Shown here one piece after another: positions 1 through 11,317 of a stretch of 64,000 bases of DNA. The stretch is taken from contig CM038726.1 in NCBI GenBank assembly GCA_021613375.1, positions 13,214,253 through 13,278,252 on the forward strand, in the 5' to 3' direction. Origin of the DNA: Megaleporinus macrocephalus. Lineage: Eukaryota > Chordata > Actinopteri > Characiformes > Anostomidae. Numbering within the stretch: the stretch's first letter is position 1; every line of letters starts with the position of its first letter. The notes beneath the pieces are model-generated. The model was not told where the DNA came from and did not search any database. It saw only the letters and a list, made by a program, of their open reading frames with translations. A program made the position numbers and the translations under genes.

Positions 1-170
1 TATGAGTGCAGTACATGTGGTCAAGTGTCTATGAAGATTGTGGTGTATATATGTTTTTGTCTTATCATTAAGTCTATAGCAGTTTTTATTTTTTTTAGTA
101 AGTCTTAAACAAATTTATACCGGTCTTCTGGTTAGAAGGTCAAATGTACAAAACATTCCTGTTTCCTCAG

Positions 171-3100
171 CTTTATGATGCATTCCCTTCACTAATGAAG
201 TATTTTGAAGGACCACATACCACAATTTTGGCTAACTATTCCAAACTGCTGGGCTTTCTGAAGAAGCAAATTGAGAAACACAAGAAAGAATGGGACCCAT
301 TTAATCACCATGACCTCACTGATGTTTATATAGGAGAAATAGATAAGGTATGTTACCTCAGGTATTGTCATTGTATGCATTAGTTTTATTAAAGAATTAT
401 AAGAACATCTGTAGAAGCCTGTAGTTTATGCTCAAGTGAACTATTTTGAACCAGAGAAGGAAAGACACCAATGCTGCCTTCACTGTGGACAATTTGACTC
501 ACTGTATTCTGGACCTGTTTGAAACTGGAACAAGGCCCATGACCAGTACCTTACTCTGGGGTCTTCTCCTTATGATGAACCACCCTGAGGTCCAGAGTAC
601 GTATACATCATCAAGGTAACCTATGTACTGTAAGTGAGGGTCAGTTACTGTACAACTACAACTACTGATACAACTTTATCACATTACTATAGCTATACAA
701 CAAGGTTGTAGCCAGTCAAAGCAGCTACATTCAAAAAAGATTTTGGATTCCAAGGTTTGCATGGCCACCCTTACCCAGATTTCCATTCATCTGTGAACGA
801 TCTGTCAGTCGTTGAATTATCTTGCACAGCTAATAATGTTGACGATGGCTTTGTCTGTATTTTTAGCTGTTAGGGAGAAGTTAGAAGTTATGTGCCATCT
901 TCACAGGCATAATGTGAGTGTCTTGCTATTGTCCAGAGAATGTCCAGGCTGAGGTTGACCGTGTGATTGGATGGCCTAGGCGGCCGTGTATGGAGGACAG
1001 AGCCAACATGCCTTATACTGAGGCAGTACTGCATGAAATCCAGAGAGTGGGCAATGTCCTGCCTCTGGGTGTACCTCACAGGGCTTGCAATGACACCACA
1101 CTGGGCAAATACTTTATTCCTAAGGTAAGACAAGAATAAGAATCACTGTGAAACAAATGATGTACACATTGCTAAACTCACACTCTCTGTTATTGTAACA
1201 ACTTCATACGTCTGAGAAAGTTCTCAACCTTAAAAGTGGGATGTGTACGATTTTGTAACTCTTTGAGGTAAAACTCCAAACAATAGGCAGCAGAAAGTTG
1301 TGCTGTCAGCCCCTATCGCAAGAAACTCCCTAGCATTACTATTAACTGCTATTTACTTACCAGTCGAGAAGATATGTTGCAAGTTCACCATCAAAGTTCA
1401 TTTCAAAGTGTTTTCTCGACGTGAACGAACACCGGTCGTTATAATGGTCACTTGCGAAGAACATCAGCCACTGCACCTTTCATTGGCTAGCTGTTCTTAA
1501 GGGATCTAACCGTGGAGGTTAGAATACATTGAGGTACTGCTTCTTTAAGTGGTTTTACGAGACAAGCTGGGCTAGCTGGTTAGCAAACTAACTTTGTAGA
1601 TGTCTGTGCAACACAGTACATCTTTGATATACTTTCAAAACAGTTATTTCTTAACATTGTACCAAGTCAGTCATCACAATATATATTGAGGGGAACAATA
1701 TTCCACCTACTAGTTTTGCGTAATGTTAGGACCCAGCAGTGTTCTACTTACACATATTCTTATAACCCCGTACCACCAGAGTAGCACTTCAGTTCAAGTC
1801 TTTAAAATGTCTCTGACTTGTATGAAAAGGTGAAGATAACAGTGTTACATCGTTTTGCTCTGGAACTGTAATTGTGGGAATTGGTATTATTTTGCTAAGA
1901 AGTGTCACTAATTGTATGAAGTTAAAACACTCGCTGGCGAGATGTGTGAGTGGTCTACCATAAAGTTAGCTATCATAGGTAAGTTACGTGGAAGCAGCAG
2001 CAAAGTGGTCATAGGTGTGTCTTGCCCACTGTAATGTCTTTAAATGGTATTAGTTATAAATTCAGTGTGAAGTCTCAGTAAAGTGTCAAGCATTGTAGTG
2101 TATTATAAGGAGATGATGTTAAAAACCATGGCTGCTGCTTTTCACACTGTTGATCATTTTAGCTAATTTTGTCATATTGCTTCTTTTATGTTATCCACTG
2201 TTTAAAAAGCTTGAAATGAAACGTCAGTTTAATAACTGCTTTTATTTTTATAATTACTTTTACAATGTGGACTAAAATAAGCTAGATTCCAGAGGAAGTT
2301 TTTTGAGACCAATTATTAAGTTAAATAATCTAGAATTCTTGGTCTTTATGGCAAAGGATAGTCACACAGCATTGAGTGAGGGGTAAAAAAGGTTTTCAAA
2401 ATATTTAAAAAAAATAAATAAAAATAAAAAAGGGGGCAGTCGTGGCCTGAAGGATAAGGATCCGGTCTTGTGACCGGAAGGTCGCCGGTTTGATCCCCGG
2501 GATCCCCCAGGCCACGACTGAGGTGCCCTTGAGCAAGGCACCTAACCCCCAACTGCTACCCGGGCACCATGGATAGGGCTGCCCACCGCTCCGGGCACGT
2601 GTGCTCACTGCCCCTAGTGTATGTTCACTAGTGTGTGTGTATGTGGGTGTTTCACTGCACGGATGGGTTAAATGCGGAGGTCAAATTGTGTACAAAAACA
2701 CACGTGGCTGATTCGAGTTCTGTTCTAAATATAAATCTGTTCTGTTCTAATCTAAATGTCAGCAACTGAGTATTGTCATGGTTATATTGGCATATTAGTT
2801 AATGTTTTTAAAGAACAGAAAAAAATCAGGCTATTAACACAAAGAATATATATATTTATATATTTGGTAATACCTTACTTTGGCATTATTACATAACATT
2901 AACTGTGCCACAAGCATGTCATGGCAGATGTTATATGCTGGTTATGCTCAGGTTTTCTGCTGGTTTAACTGGTCACTTAGCATAATCTTTCTGCTTGACC
3001 AGCATGCCAGCACGACATATGCTGGGTTTCCAAATATATAGCAGTATTATATAGTTTCTAATAATTATAATTATTATATAAATTGAGAATTTCCTGTTAC

Positions 3101-5820
3101 GGCACTGTTATACACATACTGTGTTGTATTCTGCTAAAAAACTGCAGTTTGTTTTATTAAAGAATTTGTTTGTATCACAAGGGCACTGTGGTTGTCACAA
3201 ATCTGTCATCTGTGTTAAGAGATAAAGGAGAGTGGGAGAGACCCCAACAGTTTTATCCCAAGCACTTCCTCGATGACCAGGGTCGTTTTCAGAAGAGGGA
3301 GGCATTTCTTCCTTTTTCAGCAGGTAACAATCTCTCTGCACCCCCATACTGTATCCACTTTATTATCTTCTCCAGGATTTGCAGGGGTGGGCTAATGACA
3401 TTAAGGGTGTCAAAGGGCCTCAAATATTTGAGAGCATACACTGGAGATTGTAACGATGGTAAACAAACCAGACGCTTGTAGTTGTAAAGTAACTGATTGG
3501 GTTTATTAAAGTCCAGGTTGGCCAAACGAATAGTTGAGAGAACCAGGCGAGGGTAAACAATTAACATGCCAGATCAAAGGGGAGATCCAAAGAGTAGTTG
3601 GTAAACAGAAGGAGGTCGAACACAGAGAGGAGAAAAACAGAACATATGACAAGTGACAATACGTCCCAAAGACCAGAGAGGAACAACAAATATTTGTACA
3701 AACATGTGATTGGGTTTCAGTTAAGGATGATCTGGAGAAGGGTCTGGGATTGGTGAAAGCAAGCGCATGTCCATGATGTCAGACCCTACAGAATTCTGGG
3801 AACTGGAGTTGAGTGACACAGATGTCACCTGTTACATATTGTCTATTTTTGTCGATTTTAGGTTTTCTACTTCATTTTAACACTCCAATCATCATTTACA
3901 CTGACAATTACATGATGAATTAAACAACAGAAGTGCTCCAAAACAGCTTGGAAAAAATTCTGGTTCCATTGGCTTAAAGGAGGTTTTTTGTTCTCTCCTG
4001 TAAAGTTGCCATTTTGGAGACACTTAATATTTAAGTAAAGGATTACAGTCTGTGCTTCTACTAAAGTATAAAATTATAGTAATAATATAATAAGTAATCA
4101 CACTTTCACATAGGCAAGCACACTTTACAGGTTAGAGTAACAAGTAAATGTATTGTGAGTTGTTATTATTGCAGTTATTACAGCATCCTCTTCCAGGCAG
4201 GTTTACTAAAGTACCAGTTGTTTTGAATGTATTTATGAATTATTGCCTCAACAGTGGGTATGATGATGATGATGATGATAATAATAATAATAATAATAAT
4301 GTTACACTTATATAGTGTTTGTGTTTTTAGGTGTGTAGTGTGTTATTTGTTATCTATTGTCTGATTTGTAAATGGACTTCTTCGTCATTTCAATTTTGTA
4401 CTTTTTCCCCCGTGTTGATGAATCAGTAAGAAATGTACCCTTTAACCCTCTGTTTCCCCTCATACGTGTACCACTTAACCCTCTGTTTCCCCTCATACGT
4501 GTACCCTTTAACCCTCTGTTTCCCCTCATACGTGTACCCTTTAACCCTCTGTTTCCCCCATACGTGTACCACTTAACCCTCTGTTTCCCCTCATACGTGT
4601 ACCACTTAACCCTCTGTTTCCCCTCATACGTGTACCCCTTAACCCTCTGTTTCACCTTATCTGTGTACCCCTTAACACTCTGTTTCACCTTATCTGTGTA
4701 CCCTTTAACCCTCTGTTTCCCCTCATACGTGTACCACTTAACCCTCTGTTTCCCCTCATACGTGTACCCTTTAACCCTCTGTTTCACCTTATCTGTGTAC
4801 CCTTTAACCCTCTGTTTCACCCTATCTGTGTACCCCTTAACCCTCTGTTTCACCTTATCTGTGTACCCCTTAACCCTCTGTTTCACCCTATCTGTGTACC
4901 CCTTAACCCTCTGTTTCACCTTATCTGTGTACCCTTCAACCCTCTGTTTCACCTCATGTGTGTACCCCTTAACCCTCTGTTTCACCTTATCTGTGTACCC
5001 TTTAACCCTCTGTTTCACCCTATCTGTGTACCCCTTAACCCTCTGTTTCACCTTATCTGTGTACCCCTTAACCCTCTGTTTCACCCTATCTGTGTACCCC
5101 TTAACCCTCTGTTTCGCCTCATACGTGTACCCCTTAACCCTCTGTTTCACCTTATCTGTGTACCCTTCAACCCTCTGTTTCACCTCATGTGTGTACCCCT
5201 TAACCCTCTGTTTCACCTTATCTGTGTACCCCTTAACCCTCTGTTTCACCTTATCTGTGTACCCCTTAACCCTCTGTTTCACCCTATCTGTGTACCCCTT
5301 AACCCTCTGTTTCGCCTCATACGTGTACCCTTTAACCCTCTGTTTCACCTCATGTGTGTACCCCTTAACCCTCTGTTTTATCTCATACATGTACCCCTTA
5401 ACCCTCTGTTTCACCTCATGTGTGTACCCCAGTAAAATTCATGGTTAACCACATAAGTCGTAGTGAACACTGCAGTGAAAGAAGAAAGTAAAATATAGAT
5501 GTGGATTTCTAGGACTGCTTTCTTAGACTGAATATATTTAAATATAGATGTAAATGTATATATAGTGTGTTCTTCCAGTTCAGCGTGTAGGTGTTTATTT
5601 TAATGATCCGTTTGTCTTTTGCTTCTTCGTTTGCATCTCCGCAGGGAGGAGAGCGTGTCTCGGAGAGAATCTAGCACACATGGAGCTCTTTCTTTTCTTC
5701 ACCTCTCTCCTCCAGCGCTTCACCTTCTCCGCTCCACAGGGTATACAGCTGAATGTGGAGGCCCAGGGAGCTTCATCGTCATCTCTGAAACCTTTCTACG
5801 TCTGCGTGTCCTTGCGCTGA
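171..5820 (+). CDS. Cytochrome P450 family 2 (CYP2) gene, 3' half, exons 5-9
   Basis: Microsomal haem-thiolate monooxygenase of the CYP2 family, 5' end outside the window. Coding exons: 171-347 (177 bp), 455-596 (142), 937-1124 (188), 3182-3323 (142), 5645-5820 (stop TGA 5818-5820). These lengths and phases match the classic vertebrate CYP2 exons 5-9, and all junctions are GT-AG and in frame. Visible motifs: K-helix ExxR (EIQR, exon 7), the HFLD and FLPFSAG stretch (exon 8), and the haem loop [11 protein letters not shown], which is split across the exon 8/9 junction with its Cys codon at 5656-5658. No stop or frameshift was found. Odd point: the I-helix motif, normally AGTETT, reads TGTRPM here (codons 524-541), losing the acid and catalytic Thr. 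Intron 8 (2.3 kb) holds a minisatellite. The subfamily (2J, 2K, 2N, 2P, 2AD or 2X-like) was not resolved. CYP2 membership is near certain; activity is uncertain. Confidence 0.93.
2432..2755 (+). mobile_element. tRNA-derived SINE, copy 1
   Basis: The 5' part has a tRNA-like head with a pol III A-box-like stretch (TGGCCTGAAGG) and a B-box-like stretch (GGTTTGATCCC). The body contains GAGCAAGGCACCTAACCCC and the 3' end is rich in TTCTGTTCT. A second copy with the same order of blocks lies at about 52302-52600, so this is a dispersed family. It sits in intron 7 of the P450 gene. Short ORFs across it are not genes. Confidence 0.8.
4259..4301. repeat. (ATG)n/(ATA)n trinucleotide tract
   Basis: A short run of ATG units followed by ATA/AAT units, just upstream of the minisatellite in the last P450 intron. 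Confidence 0.85.
4430..5432. repeat. 33-bp minisatellite, about 30 units
   Basis: Tandem repeat with a core of TTAACCCTCTGTTTC followed by a variable half ending GTGTACC. Two main variants exist: CCCTCATACG-type units dominate the left third, and ACCTTATCTG or ACCCTATCTG units dominate the rest, with ACCTCATGTG and GCCTCATACG units mixed in. The period is 33 bp (11 codons), so long ORFs of about 350 codons appear on both strands. They are artefacts of a stop-free unit with period divisible by three. One unit near 4550 has lost one base. The array lies wholly inside the last intron of the P450 gene. Confidence 0.97.
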
Positions 5821-7419
5821 AACACAGTGACTGCACTCGAACATTTTTGCATTTTGCTCACTTGCTGCCGGTCACATTGCTGTTCACATGACTTGAGTAT
5901 TATAACTCTTGTGCAACTCGTGTTTCTAAAAAAAGACATTATTATTGTGATTATTGTGAGTGTAATCCCACAAATCAGACCAGTTTCAACCATAAAAAGT
6001 AAAGTTGGTTTGCGTTAAATTACATAATGAACAAAAAAGTCACACCCTTTAATAATTCTTGCTTTATTTGGTGTTGATCATTTTTAATCTTCTAATTTGT
6101 TGTTTTTTCAAGCATAACGTCCATGTCATTGTGCACTCTTGGAGGGTTGTTATCACTCTTATCACTGTGGTGGTGCCCTCAAGAGGAAAGGTTCGTCATC
6201 AGTAGCTTTATCCTGGAAACATAATCTTCCATTGCAGTTATATTTTTAAGGTCTTGTCTCCAGTTTTAAATGTTATTGTTCTGTTTTAAAACATTTACTC
6301 TTTTCCTGGAAAAACTTAGTTAAGCTACATAGTTGGACCTTAAAACCACTGTTGTGTCTTAGAGGCTACATTCACATTGTTTGTTCTTTAATAAAAATGT
6401 TTGAGATTAGAGATTTGTTACATTAATTTTTGTAATATTCACAGTGAATATTTGCAACAGTTACATTTTCCTTTATTACAAGACAAGATGTTTTCCTTTT
6501 TTCCAAATGTAAAAGTAACACAGTATTAGGTCAACAACTTAAGACTTAAGTACTGAATGACTTCTAGAACTGCAGTGGAGTAAATCTGTAAATTTGCTCT
6601 CTCAGCACAGAAGCTGAAGACGTTACAGTTCTGTTCTCTTCTCTGAATCCTTTTGTCTAAAAGTGCTACCAAACCACCAACCAGAAAATGAAATTAAACA
6701 CAATAATAATTGGTAATTCAGTGTGAATGGCTGAAATCTAACTGAGAAAGGTTTGCTTCAGTCACCAATAGGCTTCATTCAATGAGGAAATCCATTATTT
6801 ATTTATGTAGGTACATAAACTTGATTGTAACTAATTGCTAGCCACCTCTTCTAATGTACTAACTACTAACTGGATAATAATTTAAGAAATAATAATTAAA
6901 TAACTGTTGTATATTACTGGTGTGGGAGAATTTATTGTTTATGTATGATATGTAGGGGACAAAAAGACGTTTTCTGACATTGATTTCAAGGAATGACTCA
7001 TAAATATGTACAGGTTCTTTGTAATGTGTCATTCAATACATTACACTGAATTTTAAATTTTGACCAGAGAAGCTGTTTGGAACTATTCATTTACTCACAT
7101 ATGTTTAATATTCACAGAGGACTGTTAATTATAAAATAAAGGGATTTTCTAAGCTGTGATTTCATGATTACTGAAGAATCTGTATAGTATTGGGAATGAA
7201 CTGCTATTTAAACAGCTATTCGACTTTAGTGACAACAAATTACAGTAAACAGAACATTATAGCTTTTATAACTAAATGAACTGTGAATGAAAGTGATTGG
7301 TTTTTCTAGTTAAAACACTCATTGTCCAATGTATCAGCTCCACTGAGCATGTAGGTGAACTCTGTAGTTCTAAGGACCACCGTAATGTCTGCTATGTTTG
7401 TTTGGTGGTCTGGGGGGGA
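5821..7419. other. Intergenic region between the P450 gene and slc25a45
   Basis: AT-rich sequence with no supported exon. It must contain the P450 3' UTR. A possible poly(A) signal AATAAA lies at 6390-6395, about 570 bp past the stop; other AATAAA matches also occur. Nothing else is recognised. Confidence 0.5.
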
Positions 7420-7546
7420 CGGACCGCCACACGGTGTCAGTAGTGAGGCTTTGTGGGGGTACGACGTTAAGAACCGGGCGGGTTGAGGGGCTGAGGTGGT
7501 TATTGTCCCACTGCGACTTCACTGCTTTAAGCTTGTTTTAAATGAG
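7420..7546 (+). promoter_or_regulatory. Probable slc25a45 promoter and non-coding first exon
   Basis: A small GC-rich island (7420-7500) in an otherwise AT-rich stretch ends in a good donor (AATGAG|GTAAGA, exon end 7546). The next supported acceptor is TTGTAG just upstream of the slc25a45 start codon. The transcription start is inferred, not seen; no TATA box is evident. Confidence 0.45.
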
Positions 7547-8023
7547 GTAAGAACATTTACAGGTTTATTACTTTAATATAGTCTGTATCAAACTGTACGT
7601 CATTTAAGTCAAGACTAGTTAATCCTGCGACTGTTTCAGCGCTGAATTATGACAGTAACGTTGTTTTGGCTGATGCTCTTAAGATAAGACTCGTGTTAAG
7701 TTAATGTTTGATGCCGAGCTGTGAAATAGACGTTAAACCCTGAGATATAAACACTGTCCCCTTTACCCCATTTATAGTGAGTTTACATTAAAGTCACATT
7801 TTATGATTGTCTTTGTTTAATCTTACTAGTCCATTTACCACCTGCTATGTCTACAATCTGAATTTTATAAGCATCTATATTTTAAGTTTACCCACGAAAG
7901 TTATGTCCACAAAAACAATTTAAGATCATGATGAGCTTTTCACTCCGGGCCAAATTTGCCTGTAATGGTATAAAACTGATTATTACTGTGGATACTATTG
8001 AAATGGAATTAATTACATTAAAC

Positions 8024-9720
8024 TTAAAGGAGCAATGTGTAACACTTTAAGTATACCAAAATATACCAGAACCTACAGTGGCAAGAAAGACTATGTGCAC
8101 CCGTTGAATAACCTGGTTTTCTGCATTAATTGGTTATAAAAAGTGATCTGATCCACATCCAGGTTCCAAGTATAGACAAACTCAATGTGCTTGACCTTAT
8201 ACCACACAAACAGTTATAATATTTCATGTCTGTATTGGACACATCCACTAAACATTCACAGTGCTGGTGGAAAAAAAAAAAAGTGGACCTCTATGCTAAT
8301 GACTTTAACAAAAGCTAATTAGAGTCAGGAGTTAGTAAAACTGGAGTCCAATGAATGTAACAAGATTGGAGGGAGGTGTAGAGCTACTTTGACTTATAAA
8401 AGACACTCAAATGTTTTGAATTGCTATTCACAAGAAGCATCTGCTCATGTGAACCATGCCTCGCAAAAAAGAAGCTCTCAGAAGACCTACGATCAAGATT
8501 AATCGAAAACTGGAAAGGGTTACAAAGTAATCTCCAAGACTTTAGGTATTAACCAGCCCACAGTTTGGCAAATTCAGGACACCATGGCAGGAAAGCATGG
8601 AGGAAGCCACAGCTTTCCAAAAAAAAACATTACTGCATGCCTGAAGTTTTCCAAAGAGTACCTTGACACTCCACAATGTTACTGGGAAAATGTTTTGTGA
8701 ACTGATGAAACAAAGGTTACATTTTTCAGGACAGACATGCAGCACTATGTATGGCGTAAAAAGAGCACTGCATACCAACATGAAAACATCATCCCAATGG
8801 TGAAGTACGGTGATGGGAGCATCATGATTTGGTGCTGCTTTGCGTCCTCGACTGCTTGCCTGCTTGTTTGTCAAGGTATCCTGCAGAATAATGTCAGGAA
8901 GGCTGTTTCCTAGCTGAAGCTCAGTAGAAGTTTGGTGATGCAGCAGGACAATGACCCTAAACACTGAAGTAAATCTACAGAATGGCTTTAAAAAAAGAAA
9001 ATCTGCCTTTTGGAGAGTCCAGATCTAATAGAGATGCTGTGAAATGACCTTGAGAGAGCTGTTTACACCACACTTCCTTAAAATATGGCTGAGCTAAAGC
9101 AGTTCTGTAAGAAAAAATGGCCCAAAATTCTTTCTAGGCGTTGTGGAGGTCTGATCAGCAGCTACCGCAAACGCTTGTTGGAGGTTATTGCTGCCAAAGG
9201 AGGTTTGACAAATTATTAAACCCAAGAATTGAAACACTGTGAATGTTTGATGCATGTGTTCAATAAAGATTTGTCTATACTTGGGACATCAGATCACGTT
9301 TTACGACCAATTAATGCAGAAAACGACGGTGCCCCGACGGTGTATTCTCACATCTTGTCTATCGTGTTGAAGACCCCTGGTTAGATAATTTAAGGACAGG
9401 TAGCCAACAAAGGGAAGAGTGAACACTGAAGCCCATGGCAAGCAACCAACAGCTGCAGCCTACTTGCGTCAGGAAACCACAGTCAGTAGCAAACCAAAGC
9501 AGTGACAGAACAATAAGCAAAACAAGAGTTAACATTAGCGTCGCGTTCCACTACTGAAAACTCAGTAAATGAATGACGTTTGATGCGGAACATGCAACGT
9601 TTCCTCTATACTAGTAAGAACTAAAGAAGGTGGTGGAGGAACTGTGTGGTAATATTTTGCCCCCTATTGTTTGGGGGATGTATTTGACAGGTGGTGTAAT
9701 CTTACACATTGCTCCTTTAA
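8024..9720. mobile_element. TTAA-flanked MITE interrupted by a Tc1-like element
   Basis: A perfect 19-bp inverted repeat, TTAAAGGAGCAATGTGTAA, begins at 8024 and is mirrored at 9702-9720. The outermost TTAA on each side is a plausible target duplication. Most of the interior is a Tc1-like insertion (about 8074-9362); the rest is non-coding. Degenerate relatives of the interior appear near 10918-11160 and 60340-60870. It lies in the first intron of slc25a45. Confidence 0.75.
8074..9362 (+). mobile_element. Degenerate Tc1/mariner-like transposon
   Basis: Inverted ends of roughly 200 bp share TTTTCTGCATTAATTGG and CCAAGTATAGACAAA (left about 8119-8180, right about 9270-9325). Inside is a decayed Tc1 transposase on the + strand. 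It starts near the ATG at 8457 (MPRKK), keeps recognisable blocks such as SIMIWCCF and QQDNDPKH (about 8810-8965), and is broken by several in-frame stops and shifts. It is inactive and lies in slc25a45 intron 1. Confidence 0.88.
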
Positions 9721-9789
9721 AGAACAAAACTACTTGTGCTTTTGTTTAAAATGTGTATCACTGTATTGTATTGTAGCTGAACAGGCACC

Positions 9790-11232
9790 ATGCCCTTTGT
9801 GGAGTTTATTGCCGGATGGATTTCAGGTATGTTTGCTTAATTAACACCTCTTCTTTTTGTTACTAACTAGTTTGTATAAGAAACTAAAATATAACTGGAA
9901 AGCTGTAGCTTTACTGAGTCAGTAGGGAAAAAGGTTAGCATATAAAGCCTAAAATAATAATTTAAGTCAGAGGCATCAGGTCACCAATTATCTCTCCAAC
10001 GTCATATGACTTTACATAAATTGACTCAAAAAGAAGGTCCGGCTTGATGTTTAGACTTCAATTGCAAAATCAACATTATACTGATGAAGATTCGATGACA
10101 GTAGTAGATAATTCATGTAAATTCTGAGAAGACACATCTTTCAACCTGGTTTTGACCTCGTGAATAATCTTTCAGTCTGCTCACAATCATCAGGTTCATT
10201 TGCTTGGCGATAGGGGTCCAAAGCACAACCAGAAAGTTGCCAGACAGTTCTCCAAATCCCCAGAACATATTTAGTGTAACTTTAGGTACAGTTCAAACCT
10301 CAGAAATGTGAAAAACTGAAATAGCTTGTGTTGTAGGTGCGGTGGGGTTGGCTGTTGGACACCCCATGGACACTATAAAGGTGAGGAACGTTGAGTATTG
10401 CGTTTAATATTGAGCATTTCTTGTACAAACCAAGAACTCTATTCTAGATTTAAATCCTATTTACTTTAAATCTAGGTGCGTCTTCAAACTCAGTCCACCT
10501 ACAAAGGGATAGTTGACTGTGTGGTGCGGACATACTCGCGGGAAGGGGTGAGTATCAACACTGAATATACAAATGTTTTTTTTGCAAACTTGAAAGTCAA
10601 GATGAAATAACACTAGGGATGACGTTGCCACTAAGGGGAAATTATGTGTTTTGTTATTTAAATTATTTGTCAGATACAGTAACCAGAAGTCAGGTTGTGT
10701 TACTTTCTGTTTCTATATCTGACTGTTGTCCATTTAAATAACTATAACCAGGATTCCACATGCACGCAACTGCACAAACTTTAATTCCAATGAGAACAAG
10801 TTCACCTTGTTTTCGTTGTTTCTTATCGTTTGTTAACTGTGGCATTCAAATCTGTACTTGTGAAGCGTCTAAAGAAATGGTCTTCTATGTAAACGTGCTA
10901 CAAATGTACTACATTTAAAGGGTCAATATGTAAAATTTGTAGAAGTTCAAAATATTACAAAATTAGTGAAAATTATTAACAGAATGTGAAGAGTGTGTGT
11001 TGCTGGTATGTCAAAGAGGTCTATGTATTGCTATGCAAACTATGCTAACCAACTGGCCCTGGCCCTTCCTGTCCTGTAATACTACTTTGTACCTCAAGAG
11101 ACAGCAGTGAGTCACTGCAGCAGCGAGTTGAATTAGACCATCATTAAAGGATGAAGAAGTAGCACAGCGGCTATGGTGTATTCTATCCTTATATCAATCA
11201 CACACGTGCAAGAGTGCAGCTTACAGTTCTGT

Positions 11233-11317
<85 letters not shown>

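Noticed and set aside
4350..5448. Long ORFs (354 aa -, 358 aa +, 159 aa +) reading 11-residue repeats
   Set aside because: They are readings of a 33-bp minisatellite whose unit lacks stops. Both strands are open at once, and the array lies inside a P450 intron.
8542..8964. 140-codon ORF on the - strand
   Set aside because: It is antisense to the decayed Tc1 transposase on the + strand; no independent support.
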